Assembly (NCBI RefSeq): GCF_029542085.1
Contig: NZ_CP107036.1
Coordinates: 4,092,001-4,156,000 of the forward strand
Reading direction: 5' to 3'
DNA from: Sphingobacterium sp. ML3W
Lineage (GTDB): Bacteria > Bacteroidota > Bacteroidia > Sphingobacteriales > Sphingobacteriaceae
DNA: 64,000 nucleotides
A model generated the notes under the pieces. It ran no database searches. It had not been told where the DNA came from and worked only from the letters and a program-made list of their open reading frames with translations. The position numbers and the translations under genes were made by a program. This document shows positions 8,834 through 16,983 of the stretch, piece after piece; position 1 is the stretch's first letter; every line of letters starts with the position of its first letter.

Positions 8834-10165
8834 TTATTTCACCAATTCTTCCAGGGCCTTTTCTACTTTTTCGAATTCGAAAGTCGCTTTCACCTGCTGA
8901 AACATGCGCTGAATCTGATCATTACATAGATTCCCAATACTACCTTCATGTGTATGATTTACTTCTTTCGATGGTTTGAAACGTCCCTCATCAATATCAA
9001 TACCAATAGTCCGATATGCTTCGCGGAAAGGCACGCCTTTGAGCACCTCATTGTTTACAACCTCTACCGAGAATAGATAATCGTATTTGGGATCATCAAG
9101 AATATTGTCTTTTACAGAAATATTTGCCAGCATAAACGTAGCTATTTCAAGACATTCATTAAGTGACTTAAATGCTGGGAAGAGATTTTCTTTCAACAGC
9201 TGGAGATCTCTGTGATAACCTGAAGGAAGGTTCGTTGTCATCAAAGCAATTTCATTCGGTAAGGCCTGAATTTTATTACAACGGGACCGAATTAGCTCAA
9301 ATACATCAGGGTTCTTTTTATGTGGCATTATACTGGAGCCCGTTGTCAAATGTGCCGGAAAGGATATAAAACCAAAATTTTGATTGATATATAGACAGAC
9401 ATCCATCGCGAATTTAGCTAGGGTTGCCGCAATAGAACTCATCCCCTGTGCCAGAATACGCTCGGTCTTTCCTCTCCCCATCTGTGCATAAACCACATTA
9501 TAATTCAAATCTTCAAAGCCCAATAACTGGGTTGTCATCGTTCTATTTAGTGGAAAAGATGAACCATAGCCCGCAGCAGATCCCAGGGGGTTCTTATTAC
9601 AGACCTTCCATGCAGCTTTCATCATTTCAAGGTCATCCACTAAACTTTCTGCATAGGCGCCAAACCACAAACCAAAGGATGAAGGCATCGCAATTTGAAG
9701 ATGTGTATATCCCGGAATCAAAACATGCTTATAACGCTCACTAAGTTGAATCAATTCATTGAAGAAAGACTCCGTATTCTGAATAATATTTTGGATTTCG
9801 GAACGGAAGTATAATTTCAGATCTACGAGTACCTGATCATTGCGGGATCGACCTGAATGAATTTTTTTACCTGCTTCACCAATACGCTGTGTAAGTAGCA
9901 TCTCAACCTGTGAATGTACGTCTTCTACCGAATCTTCAATCTGAAAATCCCCTGCTAAAATTTCTTTATAGATATTTTTCAATTCCTTCTGTACCACAAC
10001 AAGATCTTCATCAGTCATGAGGTTGATACTATTTAACATACGTGTATGCGCCAAAGAGCCCAATACGTCCGCTGCCGCAAGTTGTAGGTCCATCACACGG
10101 TCATTACCTACAGTAAATGATTCCACAAATGAATCAACATCTATATTTTTTTGCCAGATTTTCAT
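8834..10165 (-). CDS. argH: argininosuccinate lyase
   Basis: Last step of arginine synthesis: cleaves argininosuccinate to arginine and fumarate. The 443 residues carry the superfamily signature GSSIMPHKKNPD (near residue 278) and the SGRSRNDQV substrate motif (near 104), plus GYTHLQIAMPSS. It is separated from the GNAT-argG-argC operon by 18 kb. A good promoter 290 bases upstream implies a long untranslated leader, similar in length to that of the other arginine operon. Confidence 0.95.
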   Translation of the reverse strand: MKIWQKNIDVDSFVESFTVGNDRVMDLQLAAADVLGSLAHTRMLNSINLMTDEDLVVVQKELKNIYKEILAGDFQIEDSVEDVHSQVEMLLTQRIGEAGKKIHSGRSRNDQVLVDLKLYFRSEIQNIIQNTESFFNELIQLSERYKHVLIPGYTHLQIAMPSSFGLWFGAYAESLVDDLEMMKAAWKVCNKNPLGSAAGYGSSFPLNRTMTTQLLGFEDLNYNVVYAQMGRGKTERILAQGMSSIAATLAKFAMDVCLYINQNFGFISFPAHLTTGSSIMPHKKNPDVFELIRSRCNKIQALPNEIALMTTNLPSGYHRDLQLLKENLFPAFKSLNECLEIATFMLANISVKDNILDDPKYDYLFSVEVVNNEVLKGVPFREAYRTIGIDIDEGRFKPSKEVNHTHEGSIGNLCNDQIQRMFQQVKATFEFEKVEKALEELVK

Positions 10166-10457
10166 TAATATATTTTGTTTTATGATAACGAAATTATGAT
10201 GAGCCGATTATTCATTTCGGTTTAGCTGCTGATCATAGCCCACAATAATTTTCTCTGAATATTTATTTGTATGTCACTACATCCCCGCGTTAAAGACATT
10301 TATATGCCTTACGGCGATAAAGTTTTTATATCCAACACGATCATACGCTATATCCGATTTGTTTTTTGCGCATGAAACAATCATAGGCTCATTATACTAT
10401 CTGCGGTTCTAAAACGATCGATTTGATTACGGATATGTACATCTATTATTAACATGA
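10166..10457 (-). promoter_or_regulatory. putative long leader of argH
   Basis: About 290 bases without a recognisable gene lie between the argH start and its best promoter. Short reading frames exist (for example a 10-codon one starting at the CAT at 10370-10372), but none is convincing. A riboswitch or attenuator is possible; I recognise no known class. Confidence 0.3.
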
Positions 10458-10488
10458 CAAAAATACCAATTGCAAATGGTTATATCAA
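10458..10488 (-). promoter_or_regulatory. probable argH promoter
   Basis: On the minus strand, TTG (10488-10486) is followed after 20 bases by TATTTTTG (10465-10458), which fits the Bacteroidota consensus. No closer match is seen before argH. Confidence 0.45.
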
Positions 10489-10651
10489 TGCCAAGCTGTT
10501 TTAGGTTCAACATTATTCATGGAAAGGGTAAAAAGTAGAATTTTTGACGTAGAAAAAAACCTGTTACAAAAAAAAACAAATGTTAAAAGTTTGTTAAATC
10601 GCAATAAACACATTTTATAAGTAACCACTCACTTTATTTTTAAAACTTATT

Positions 10652-10681
10652 TTGTCAGTTTTTTAAGTATTCCTATGTTTG
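10652..10681 (+). promoter_or_regulatory. promoter of the candidate small RNA
   Basis: TTG at 10652-10654, a 19-base spacer and TATGTTTG at 10674-10681 make a full consensus promoter with no protein gene directly behind it. Confidence 0.55.
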
Positions 10682-10687
10682 TAGTGT

Positions 10688-10860
10688 AAGGGAGATGAAA
10701 AAATAAAAGCCGGTAAGGTTAGTAAATACTTACCACTTTAAATACACCGAATTTTAGAACCAAATATGATAGACCCCAACGTCTTAAAACTTGCAAGAAA
10801 TTACCTAACCAATTGTGAATCGAAATTTAAAGGCACGTCAAACCAAGATGTGCCTTTTTT
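10688..10860 (+). ncRNA. candidate stand-alone small RNA, about 170 nt
   Basis: The segment is bounded by a consensus promoter (10652-10681) and a strong terminator (10829-10860). It contains a short hairpin GGTAAG/CTTACC (10712-10734). GGTTAG at 10717-10722 could instead pair with CTAACC at 10805-10810, so two folds compete. A 42-codon frame from 10766 runs straight through the terminator and is thus unlikely to be the product. The length is in the range of 6S-type RNAs, but I could not recognise that or any named family. rbfA behind it has its own -7 element. Confidence 0.45.
10829..10860 (+). terminator. terminator of the candidate small RNA
   Basis: An 11-bp stem (AAAGGCACGTC with GATGTGCCTTT, one G-T pair), a 7-base loop and a run of T to 10860. 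Confidence 0.75.
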
Positions 10861-10917
10861 CGTATTCATACCACTGGAGTTAGTCAACATGTAGCGTATA
10901 TTCTTGCCTAAAATACT

Positions 10918-10925
10918 TATCTTTG
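10918..10925 (+). promoter_or_regulatory. -7 element before rbfA
   Basis: TATCTTTG fits TAnnTTTG exactly; no TTG is found at the usual spacing. It would give a short leader before the ATG at 10964. Confidence 0.4.
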
Positions 10926-10963
10926 TGTATCATATTGAGAATATTCAACATAAAACGTATACG

Positions 10964-11338
10964 ATGGGAACAGAAAGCAAGAGACAGCAACGTTTTGCTG
11001 GGGTCATTCAACAGGATTTAGCAGCATTATTTCAACGCGATGGCAAGGCATGGGCTCCAGGGGCATTCATTACGGTTACACGTGTTCGAGTTACTCCCGA
11101 TCTAGCTATCGCACGTGTTTATTTAAGCTTTCTAAACACGAAGACTGCACAGGAAGATATTAAAGCTATTCGTACCAAAACATCTGAGATACGCTATAAG
11201 TTGGGATCAAAAATTAAAAACCAGGTAAAAATTGTCCCTCAATTGGACTTTTTCCTTGATGACACCAATGAATATGTGGAGCACATGGACAAATTATTTG
11301 AAGAAATAAGTAAAGAGCCACGCCAACCAGAAGAATAA
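10964..11338 (+). CDS. rbfA: ribosome-binding factor A
   Basis: A 124-residue KH-like factor that assists 16S rRNA 5' maturation and 30S assembly. The ATG at 10964 (MGTESKRQQRFAG) is preferred to the in-frame ATG at 10904, which would add 20 unconserved residues covering the -7 element. Family features: QRFAGVIQQDLAALF at the start, VTRVRVTPDLAIARVYLSF in the middle (beta strands), then RYKLGSKIKNQVKIVPQLDFFLDD. It is followed after about 30 bases by aat and likely co-transcribed with it. Confidence 0.92.
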   Translation: MGTESKRQQRFAGVIQQDLAALFQRDGKAWAPGAFITVTRVRVTPDLAIARVYLSFLNTKTAQEDIKAIRTKTSEIRYKLGSKIKNQVKIVPQLDFFLDDTNEYVEHMDKLFEEISKEPRQPEE

Positions 11339-11368
11339 TGTACCTTAAACTGGCTGATCTAAGAATCA

Positions 11369-12025
11369 ATGATATTTGAACTGGATAGCAAAAAGCTGGA
11401 TTTTCCACATCCGAGCTACGCCGAAAAAGATGGCCTATTGGCCATCGGAGGTGACCTTTCGGCTGAACGGCTATTATTAGCTTATAGCAATGGTATTTTT
11501 CCTTGGTTTAGTGATGATAGTCCAATATTATGGTATGCACCTAATCCACGGTTCGTTATTTATCCATCCAAGATAAAGATCAGTAAAAGTATGGCTTCCT
11601 GTATACGGAAGAATACATTTTCGATCTCCATAGACCAAAACTTCAATGAAGTCATTAAGTCCTGTTCTTCGATCAATAGAAAGGATCAGGATGGAACATG
11701 GATCACAGAAGACATGATCAGGGCCTATACAGCCCTATATACCATGGGCTATGCCCATTCTGTTGAAGTGTGGCAAGAGGGGCTACTTGTAGGCGGACTT
11801 TATGGCGTTCTGATCGATGGTGTATTTTGCGGTGAAAGCATGTTTTCCAAAGTACCAAATGCATCCAAAGCTGCATTGATCTATCTAGCACAGGAAATAG
11901 ACCTACAGTTGATTGACTGCCAATTTCATACCATCCATTTGGAGAGTATGGGCGGTGAATACCTTCCCTTATCAGATTATTTAGCAATACTAACAAAAGA
12001 TCCAAGATATGAACAGTCCCTATAG
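11369..12025 (+). CDS. aat: leucyl/phenylalanyl-tRNA--protein transferase
   Basis: Adds Leu or Phe to N-termini bearing Arg or Lys, marking them for ClpAP (N-end rule). The 218 residues show the family pattern: FPHPSYAEKDGLLAIGGDLS, GIFPWFSDDSPILWYAPNPR (near residue 45), a central DGTWITEDMIRAY and the acceptor-site part GGLYGVLIDGVFCGESMFS (near 142). The stop overlaps the start of the next gene by 17 bases, suggesting translational coupling. Confidence 0.93.
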   Translation: MIFELDSKKLDFPHPSYAEKDGLLAIGGDLSAERLLLAYSNGIFPWFSDDSPILWYAPNPRFVIYPSKIKISKSMASCIRKNTFSISIDQNFNEVIKSCSSINRKDQDGTWITEDMIRAYTALYTMGYAHSVEVWQEGLLVGGLYGVLIDGVFCGESMFSKVPNASKAALIYLAQEIDLQLIDCQFHTIHLESMGGEYLPLSDYLAILTKDPRYEQSL

Positions 12026-13097
12026 CAAACATTTTGATATTGACACAGCGATAACTTACTTGACTACACCTGGCTCAGGTCTACTTTCACGTGAAACAAA
12101 GCAATGGCGTGCGCAACGGGATCAAGAATTCCATGATTCGAACACAACACTTCGTGAACAACAGGGTGCGGCATTGGATTCCTGCCGAAATACACTTGGA
12201 CAATTCTTCAATTGCTCCGGGAACAACGTGTTTCTGTCAAGCTGCTTTTCTTTTGCATTCAACGCATTGTTAGCGGGCCTACCTAAACATTATAAGGTTC
12301 TGCTTTTGGATAATGATTATCCTTCGGTAAATTTCCCAACAATAATAACTGGGTTTGAGCACAGTTTCGTCACTATGGACGAACAGCTTGAGGCTAATAT
12401 ATTGGATGCTATAGCTACCTTTAAGCCAGATGTACTTATTCTATCAATTGTTCAGTATATCTCTGGTTTAAAAATAGACCTTTCTTTTATACAGGAATTA
12501 AAACATCAGCATCCTGAATTGCTAATTATTGGTGATGGTACACAATTTTTAGGAACAGATTTATTTGATTTTAATACTTCAGGCTTCGACGCCGTGCTAA
12601 GTAGCGGATATAAATGGCTTATGGCTGGATTCGGAAATGGTTTTATTCTATTAAACGATCAGCTTAAAGAAATCCTCTATGCTGACGTACAAAAAAACTA
12701 CAGTTATCTCAACAATCAATGGATGAATAAATCTGTTGTTCAACTTTGCTTTGAACCGGGGCATTTGGACACCTTAGCTCATGGAACCCTGCAACAGTCT
12801 CTGATGCAGTTTGAACAATGGGGTTATGCTGAAACCGTTTCATACACACAAGATCTGTTGGCGCAAGCAAGGGTTGAACTGGCCAATAGAGGGCTACTAC
12901 TTGATAGCATTATCAATAGACGTCCACAAAGCAATATCTTCAATATACAGATTAATCCAAACAATTTTCAACTCCTGATAGATGAGGGTATAAGATGTTT
13001 TCCTCGCGGTACTGGCATTCGTGTTGGATTCCACCTCTACAATGACCATGCAGATCTTGAAAAGCTATTACATATTATAGATACAAAAATAAATTAA
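12009..13097 (+). CDS. class V aminotransferase-fold PLP enzyme
   Basis: A 362-residue PLP-dependent protein of the cysteine desulfurase/kynureninase fold group. The PLP lysine is probably K200 in SSGYKWLMAGFGNGF; the upstream Asp that holds the pyridine nitrogen is in IIGDGTQFLG. No cysteine-containing catalytic loop of the desulfurase type is visible, so a desulfurase role is doubtful. It overlaps aat by 17 bases and the next gene begins 2 bases after it, so the three form an operon. The substrate cannot be named from sequence. Confidence 0.82.
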   Translation: MNSPYSKHFDIDTAITYLTTPGSGLLSRETKQWRAQRDQEFHDSNTTLREQQGAALDSCRNTLGQFFNCSGNNVFLSSCFSFAFNALLAGLPKHYKVLLLDNDYPSVNFPTIITGFEHSFVTMDEQLEANILDAIATFKPDVLILSIVQYISGLKIDLSFIQELKHQHPELLIIGDGTQFLGTDLFDFNTSGFDAVLSSGYKWLMAGFGNGFILLNDQLKEILYADVQKNYSYLNNQWMNKSVVQLCFEPGHLDTLAHGTLQQSLMQFEQWGYAETVSYTQDLLAQARVELANRGLLLDSIINRRPQSNIFNIQINPNNFQLLIDEGIRCFPRGTGIRVGFHLYNDHADLEKLLHIIDTKIN

Positions 13098-13099
13098 CC

Positions 13100-13750
13100 A
13101 TGAAATTTAGAATAGGCGACTTAGTCAGGTTCGTTGATGAGCCCATTGAAGGGCATATCACTTCCATGCAAGCCAACAATATTGTAGGAGTAACGGATGA
13201 AACAGGATTCGAAATTCCTGTTCCTATGGACAAGATAACCCTCGTTTTTGGAAATATGCGCCGAGCGGATGATGAGCTTGATCAACATGCAACTCCATTG
13301 ACCCCAAACCGATTTATCGAAAAAGGGATTTTACTGGCCATTTCCGGAGATCACAAAGATGGATTAGCCAAGTTGCATATCATCAATGAGACAAGTTATG
13401 AACTCCTCGTATCGGTTTCTGAAGCTACAGCGAATAAAGTGAAAGGACTTTTTAGCAATAAAATACCACCACATGATTTCATCCAGTTCTATACAGGAAA
13501 CTTTGCCAATGTGGGTAAATGGCCAACATTCCGTTTTCAAATCATTAGACATAGCAGCAGTTTGCAGGAACTTACTAATCCGATCAATAAGGAACAACGT
13601 GTGCGTCCTGTGGACCTGACTAATCCAAAGGTGCTTCATGAAATTTTGGATGAAAAAATCTGGTCTTATGAACTGGACAAAATCGAAGAGGATTTAGGAC
13701 TAGATAAACTAAAGACACATTTTATACCGCATCGTCCAAACAAAAAATAA
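13100..13750 (+). CDS. DUF2027-like protein lacking the Smr domain
   Basis: The N-terminal part (MKFRIGDLVRFVDEP, then VTDETGFEIPVP) matches the opening of DUF2027 proteins of Bacteroidota, and the middle (GILLAISGDHKDGLAKLHIINETSYELL) fits the rest of that domain. Family members normally run to about 330-360 residues and end in a Smr nuclease domain with DLH and HGxG motifs. Here the protein is 216 residues, ends in IPHRPNKK, and a terminator begins at the stop codon, so no Smr remnant follows. It is coupled to the class V PLP enzyme (2-base gap). Function unknown. Confidence 0.75.
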   Translation: MKFRIGDLVRFVDEPIEGHITSMQANNIVGVTDETGFEIPVPMDKITLVFGNMRRADDELDQHATPLTPNRFIEKGILLAISGDHKDGLAKLHIINETSYELLVSVSEATANKVKGLFSNKIPPHDFIQFYTGNFANVGKWPTFRFQIIRHSSSLQELTNPINKEQRVRPVDLTNPKVLHEILDEKIWSYELDKIEEDLGLDKLKTHFIPHRPNKK

Positions 13751-13779
13751 GCTAGATAATTTATCTAGCTTATTTTTTT
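13749..13779 (+). terminator. terminator after the rbfA-aat operon
   Basis: AAGCTAGATAA and its complement form a hairpin followed by ATTTTTTTAA. The stop codon of the upstream gene lies in its left arm. Confidence 0.75.
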
Positions 13780-13785
13780 AATGCA

Positions 13786-14184
13786 TTACTCATTTGTTGA
13801 CCCAATCTTCTTTGTGCTCAACAATAACAGTAGGATCCCGATTAAATAGACTATCCAGCCCCAACGCATATGGAGTGATTTGGAAAGCAGTTTGTCCGCA
13901 AAACCCCAGTCAAAATAGTTGTTGATTTTAAACCATACCGCAGAAACACTTAATAGATACCAACATGCTGCCAATCTGGTCATCCATTGATAGGCGCGAA
14001 CCGCACGAACAAAAAATAACAATGCTGTTATTCCCAAAATCAGCATAGTGATAAAAAATAAATAGGCGTCCACCTGATAAAGGTTCCAGTTACCTTTGAT
14101 AGGAACTTTTAAAAATGGAGTCATACTGGACAAAAAACAAATGATAAGTCCAACAATGGCAAAATACTTCCTAATGATGACCAT
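13786..14184 (-). CDS. four-helix membrane protein
   Basis: A 132-residue hydrophobic protein with four likely membrane helices (about residues 7-25, 42-62, 68-88 and 108-126) and a short polar tail. A W-containing loop (KGNWNLYQVDAY) lies between helices 1 and 2. I do not recognise the family. It converges on the DUF2027-like gene and shares no operon. Confidence 0.6.
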   Translation of the reverse strand: MVIIRKYFAIVGLIICFLSSMTPFLKVPIKGNWNLYQVDAYLFFITMLILGITALLFFVRAVRAYQWMTRLAACWYLLSVSAVWFKINNYFDWGFADKLLSKSLHMRWGWIVYLIGILLLLLSTKKIGSTNE

Positions 14185-14428
14185 GGTTCAAATTACTTTA
14201 AAATTGACACGAATATAAGTTGAATATTGTCACTTATATAACTTGTCTTCAATTTTCTGAAAAATTAATCTATTTTTAAAACGAAATTCTCGTACAGAAT
14301 TCCGAACATGGAGCTATACCTCAAAAAACAACAGTAATGCAAGCAAAATTGATTGCATAATAACTGGGTTAGAAGAGTATCTGAAAGGAATTCCTACCTG
14401 AAAGTTTATTTAAAATTAAACCCGGATA

Positions 14429-15277
14429 TTGAACATGAAAAGAGCATTTGAAGAAACTGCAGCGGAACAGTCACCACTGCCAAAATCAAAGAAAAAAATA
14501 TATATTATTATTGGAATTGTCTTGCTATTGGCCATACTTGCCGGCGGAGGATATTACAATTTTGTCCAGCGGCAAGACCTTGATGCCATACCTGTAGATA
14601 GTGCAGCAACAGCCGTGGACGGATTTGAGAATGCAGATCCAAAAGATCTCGAAGAGGCTGATGGTTGGAGCTCCATTGATGACTACGTCCATTGGAACAA
14701 TGCCATCTTTACAATCCCTGAATATGACAATATTCCATTACGTTACCGCAGAGGCATTACAAAAATCTTTATGGGGAATAGCTACCTTGAACCTTCTGGT
14801 GATAAACCCATCTATAAATTTACCCGTATAAAGGATCGTGCAAAATCGGTATTCTGTTACGGTAATTTTACTGATCGTCATGACGCGGACAATTGGAACA
14901 AAGAAATGGCATTTCTTGTGGAAAAAAATGACTATCAAAGCAGTGCGATCTGGATTATATCAGCAAAAGGAGATATCTTGTTTTGGAAAGAATATTCCAG
15001 TGAACTTCCTTTGATCAATAGTTTTAAAAAAGGACAGAAGATTTTTATGGATGAGATGAAATTAGTTCCCGCTCCGGCCGATGGAATTATTGTTAAAAAT
15101 AAAAGTTCTAAATATGCTTTGATTTACAATAAAGGAACAAAAACTTTTGATACCTATTATCAGTATAGTGACAGTGAAATTCAAGAAGCAACCACTTCTG
15201 AAGAGGGCCCTTATATGGAGGAATTGGAAGATATAACGGTAGACTCAGTGCAAACAGATACTGCCACTAATAACTAG
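14429..15277 (+). CDS. single-pass envelope protein, hypothetical
   Basis: A 282-residue protein with a charged N-terminus (KSKKK), one membrane helix at about residues 24-44 (IYIIIGIVLLLAILAGGG) and a large domain on the far side, probably periplasmic. The tail is strongly acidic. The body is rich in aromatic residues and contains no motif I recognise. The ATG is at 14429; a second ATG (14435) is an alternative. It stands alone upstream of hemA, separated from it by an inverted repeat. Confidence 0.65.
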   Translation: MNMKRAFEETAAEQSPLPKSKKKIYIIIGIVLLLAILAGGGYYNFVQRQDLDAIPVDSAATAVDGFENADPKDLEEADGWSSIDDYVHWNNAIFTIPEYDNIPLRYRRGITKIFMGNSYLEPSGDKPIYKFTRIKDRAKSVFCYGNFTDRHDADNWNKEMAFLVEKNDYQSSAIWIISAKGDILFWKEYSSELPLINSFKKGQKIFMDEMKLVPAPADGIIVKNKSSKYALIYNKGTKTFDTYYQYSDSEIQEATTSEEGPYMEELEDITVDSVQTDTATNN

Positions 15278-15299
15278 TTTTACAACTTCATTTGGCTGA

Positions 15300-15331
15300 G
15301 ATTTTCATCACGCTTATAGGTGATGAAAATC
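15300..15331. terminator. hairpin between the envelope protein gene and hemA
   Basis: A 12-bp stem (GATTTTCATCAC with GTGATGAAAATC) and an 8-base loop, 22 bases after the stop. No T-run follows on the + strand, so termination may be weak. Confidence 0.45.
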
Positions 15332-15431
15332 ATCTAATCGAAAAACAAAATATAACAAGCTAAAATACAGTTAATTAAAAACAAAAAACATCTATTTAAA
15401 ATCTTTCTAAATTAATCCCTTTGACAGATTT

Positions 15432-15465
15432 TTGACACAAGCACAAAGCATTTAAGCTACATTTG
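15432..15465 (+). promoter_or_regulatory. hemA promoter
   Basis: TTG (15432-15434), a 23-base spacer and TACATTTG (15458-15465) fit the Bacteroidota promoter consensus at its upper spacing limit, about 30 bases before the hemA start codon. Confidence 0.55.
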
Positions 15466-15496
15466 TACCGTTAAATATAAGCGAGGGATTAGAGCT

Positions 15497-16738
15497 TTGA
15501 AAAATCTTAAAGTATTAGCGTTTACTCATAAACATGTCGAATTAAAAGATCTAGGTAATCTAGTGATCTGCAATGAGGATTTAGAAAGTCGCCTCATTAG
15601 CCTAAAACACAGCCTAGATATTCCGGAGATCTTTTACATTGGTACTTGTAACCGAGTAGAGTTTGTATTTTATGGAGCTCACGAATTGACCAACGAATTT
15701 ATTGCGGAGTTTATGGGAAAATTGAATTTCTGTGTTCCGCAAGAGCGACTTCAATGTTATTTGGGTCAGGTCAACAAATATGAAGGAATGGATGCCTTAC
15801 ATCATTTACTTCGTATGTCCTGCTCACTTGAAAGCCTTGTTGTTGGCGAAAAAGAAATTTTGGCGCAGGTACGTAGAGCTTATGATCGCTGTAGAGAAGC
15901 CGGTTTTACGGGTGATTTCCTTCGTCTAATGATGGACAGACTGGTAAAGACAGCAAAAGAAGTTTATACCTATACTAAAATTTCCAGAAACCCGATTTCT
16001 GTTGTCTCCCTTGCCTACCGCAAACTTCGCGAATTAAAGTTAATTGAAAACCCTAGAATCGTCATTATCGGATCAGGGGAAACAAACCAAAACTTAGCGA
16101 AATATTTCCAAAAAAATCAAAAAGCCAAATTTGTCGTTTTTAATCGCACACTTGAAAACGCAAATGCATTAGCTGAGGAGTTAAATGCTGAGGCTTATCC
16201 GCTTGCTTGCATTGGCGAATACAAAGAAGGTTTTGATATTCTGATTACATGTACCGGTGCTCCCACATCAATTATTGATAATACCTTGTACCAATCACTA
16301 TTAAATGGTGAAACCGACAAGAAAATTATCATTGATTTAGCTGTTCCAAATGATATTGATGCCGAAGTTGTCAAAAATCACCCGATTCATTACATCGAAG
16401 TCAGTAGTCTACAAGCTATTGCGGAGAAAAATATCCAGGAACGTTATAATGAGTTGGATAGTGCAGAAAAAATCATCCAAGACAATATTCAGGAATTCTT
16501 ACCACTCATCAAACAGAGACGCGTAGAGGTTGCCATGCGTGAAGTTCCTGAAAAAATTAAAGAAATCAAATCATTTGCTTTAAACGAGGTCTTTGCACAA
16601 GAAGTACAGGCATTGACACCTGAAGCAAGAGAAGTATTGGAAAAAGTCATCAACTATATGGAAAAGAAATACATCAAAGTTCCAATGGTAATGGCGAAAG
16701 AGATTTTGGTTAAAACACCTGAGACCGAGAAAAACTAA
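15497..16738 (+). CDS. hemA: glutamyl-tRNA reductase
   Basis: First committed step of C5-pathway heme synthesis: reduces glutamyl-tRNA(Glu) to glutamate-1-semialdehyde with NADPH. The 413 residues have the catalytic Cys in IGTCNRVEF (near residue 50), SLESLVVGEKEILAQVR (near 112) and the nucleotide-binding VIIGSGETNQNLAKYF (near 190). The start codon is TTG; GAGGGA lies about 10 bases upstream as a possible ribosome site, and no ATG fits the conserved N-terminus. HemL, which takes the unstable product, is encoded 3.2 kb downstream on the same strand. Confidence 0.94.
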   Translation: MKNLKVLAFTHKHVELKDLGNLVICNEDLESRLISLKHSLDIPEIFYIGTCNRVEFVFYGAHELTNEFIAEFMGKLNFCVPQERLQCYLGQVNKYEGMDALHHLLRMSCSLESLVVGEKEILAQVRRAYDRCREAGFTGDFLRLMMDRLVKTAKEVYTYTKISRNPISVVSLAYRKLRELKLIENPRIVIIGSGETNQNLAKYFQKNQKAKFVVFNRTLENANALAEELNAEAYPLACIGEYKEGFDILITCTGAPTSIIDNTLYQSLLNGETDKKIIIDLAVPNDIDAEVVKNHPIHYIEVSSLQAIAEKNIQERYNELDSAEKIIQDNIQEFLPLIKQRRVEVAMREVPEKIKEIKSFALNEVFAQEVQALTPEAREVLEKVINYMEKKYIKVPMVMAKEILVKTPETEKN

Positions 16739-16983
16739 TTGCAATCATATCCCTGCAATCATTTCCTGGCAAAATATATGTGTTACTTTCTTAACATGCG
16801 ACCAACACTGGTGTTCGTATGCGGTTTCCTTTTTGTCATAGCCCTACCTCTATTCTAGTTTTCGGTTTATCAATCATTTCCTTTTAGATAATGACAGTAA
16901 CGTGTCAACATATTCCACCTATTTATTTATTTTTGCTTCGATAAATGGTATTAAACACATTTTAATAGGTAAAGTAAAATAAC

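Noticed and set aside
10382..10455. A 24-codon frame with three Arg codons next to the argH promoter
   Set aside because: Its ATG overlaps the expected transcription start, two bases after the -7 element, so it is probably not transcribed as a leader peptide.
10766..10894. A 42-codon frame (MIDPNVLKLARNYL...) inside the candidate small RNA
   Set aside because: It runs through a strong terminator at 10829-10860, so most transcripts would end before its stop codon.
12009..13097. The class V PLP enzyme as cysteine desulfurase
   Set aside because: No catalytic Cys loop was found; only the fold and the PLP lysine are supported.
13100..13750. A frameshift removing the Smr domain of the DUF2027 protein
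   Set aside because: A terminator begins at the stop codon and no Smr-like coding sequence follows in any frame.
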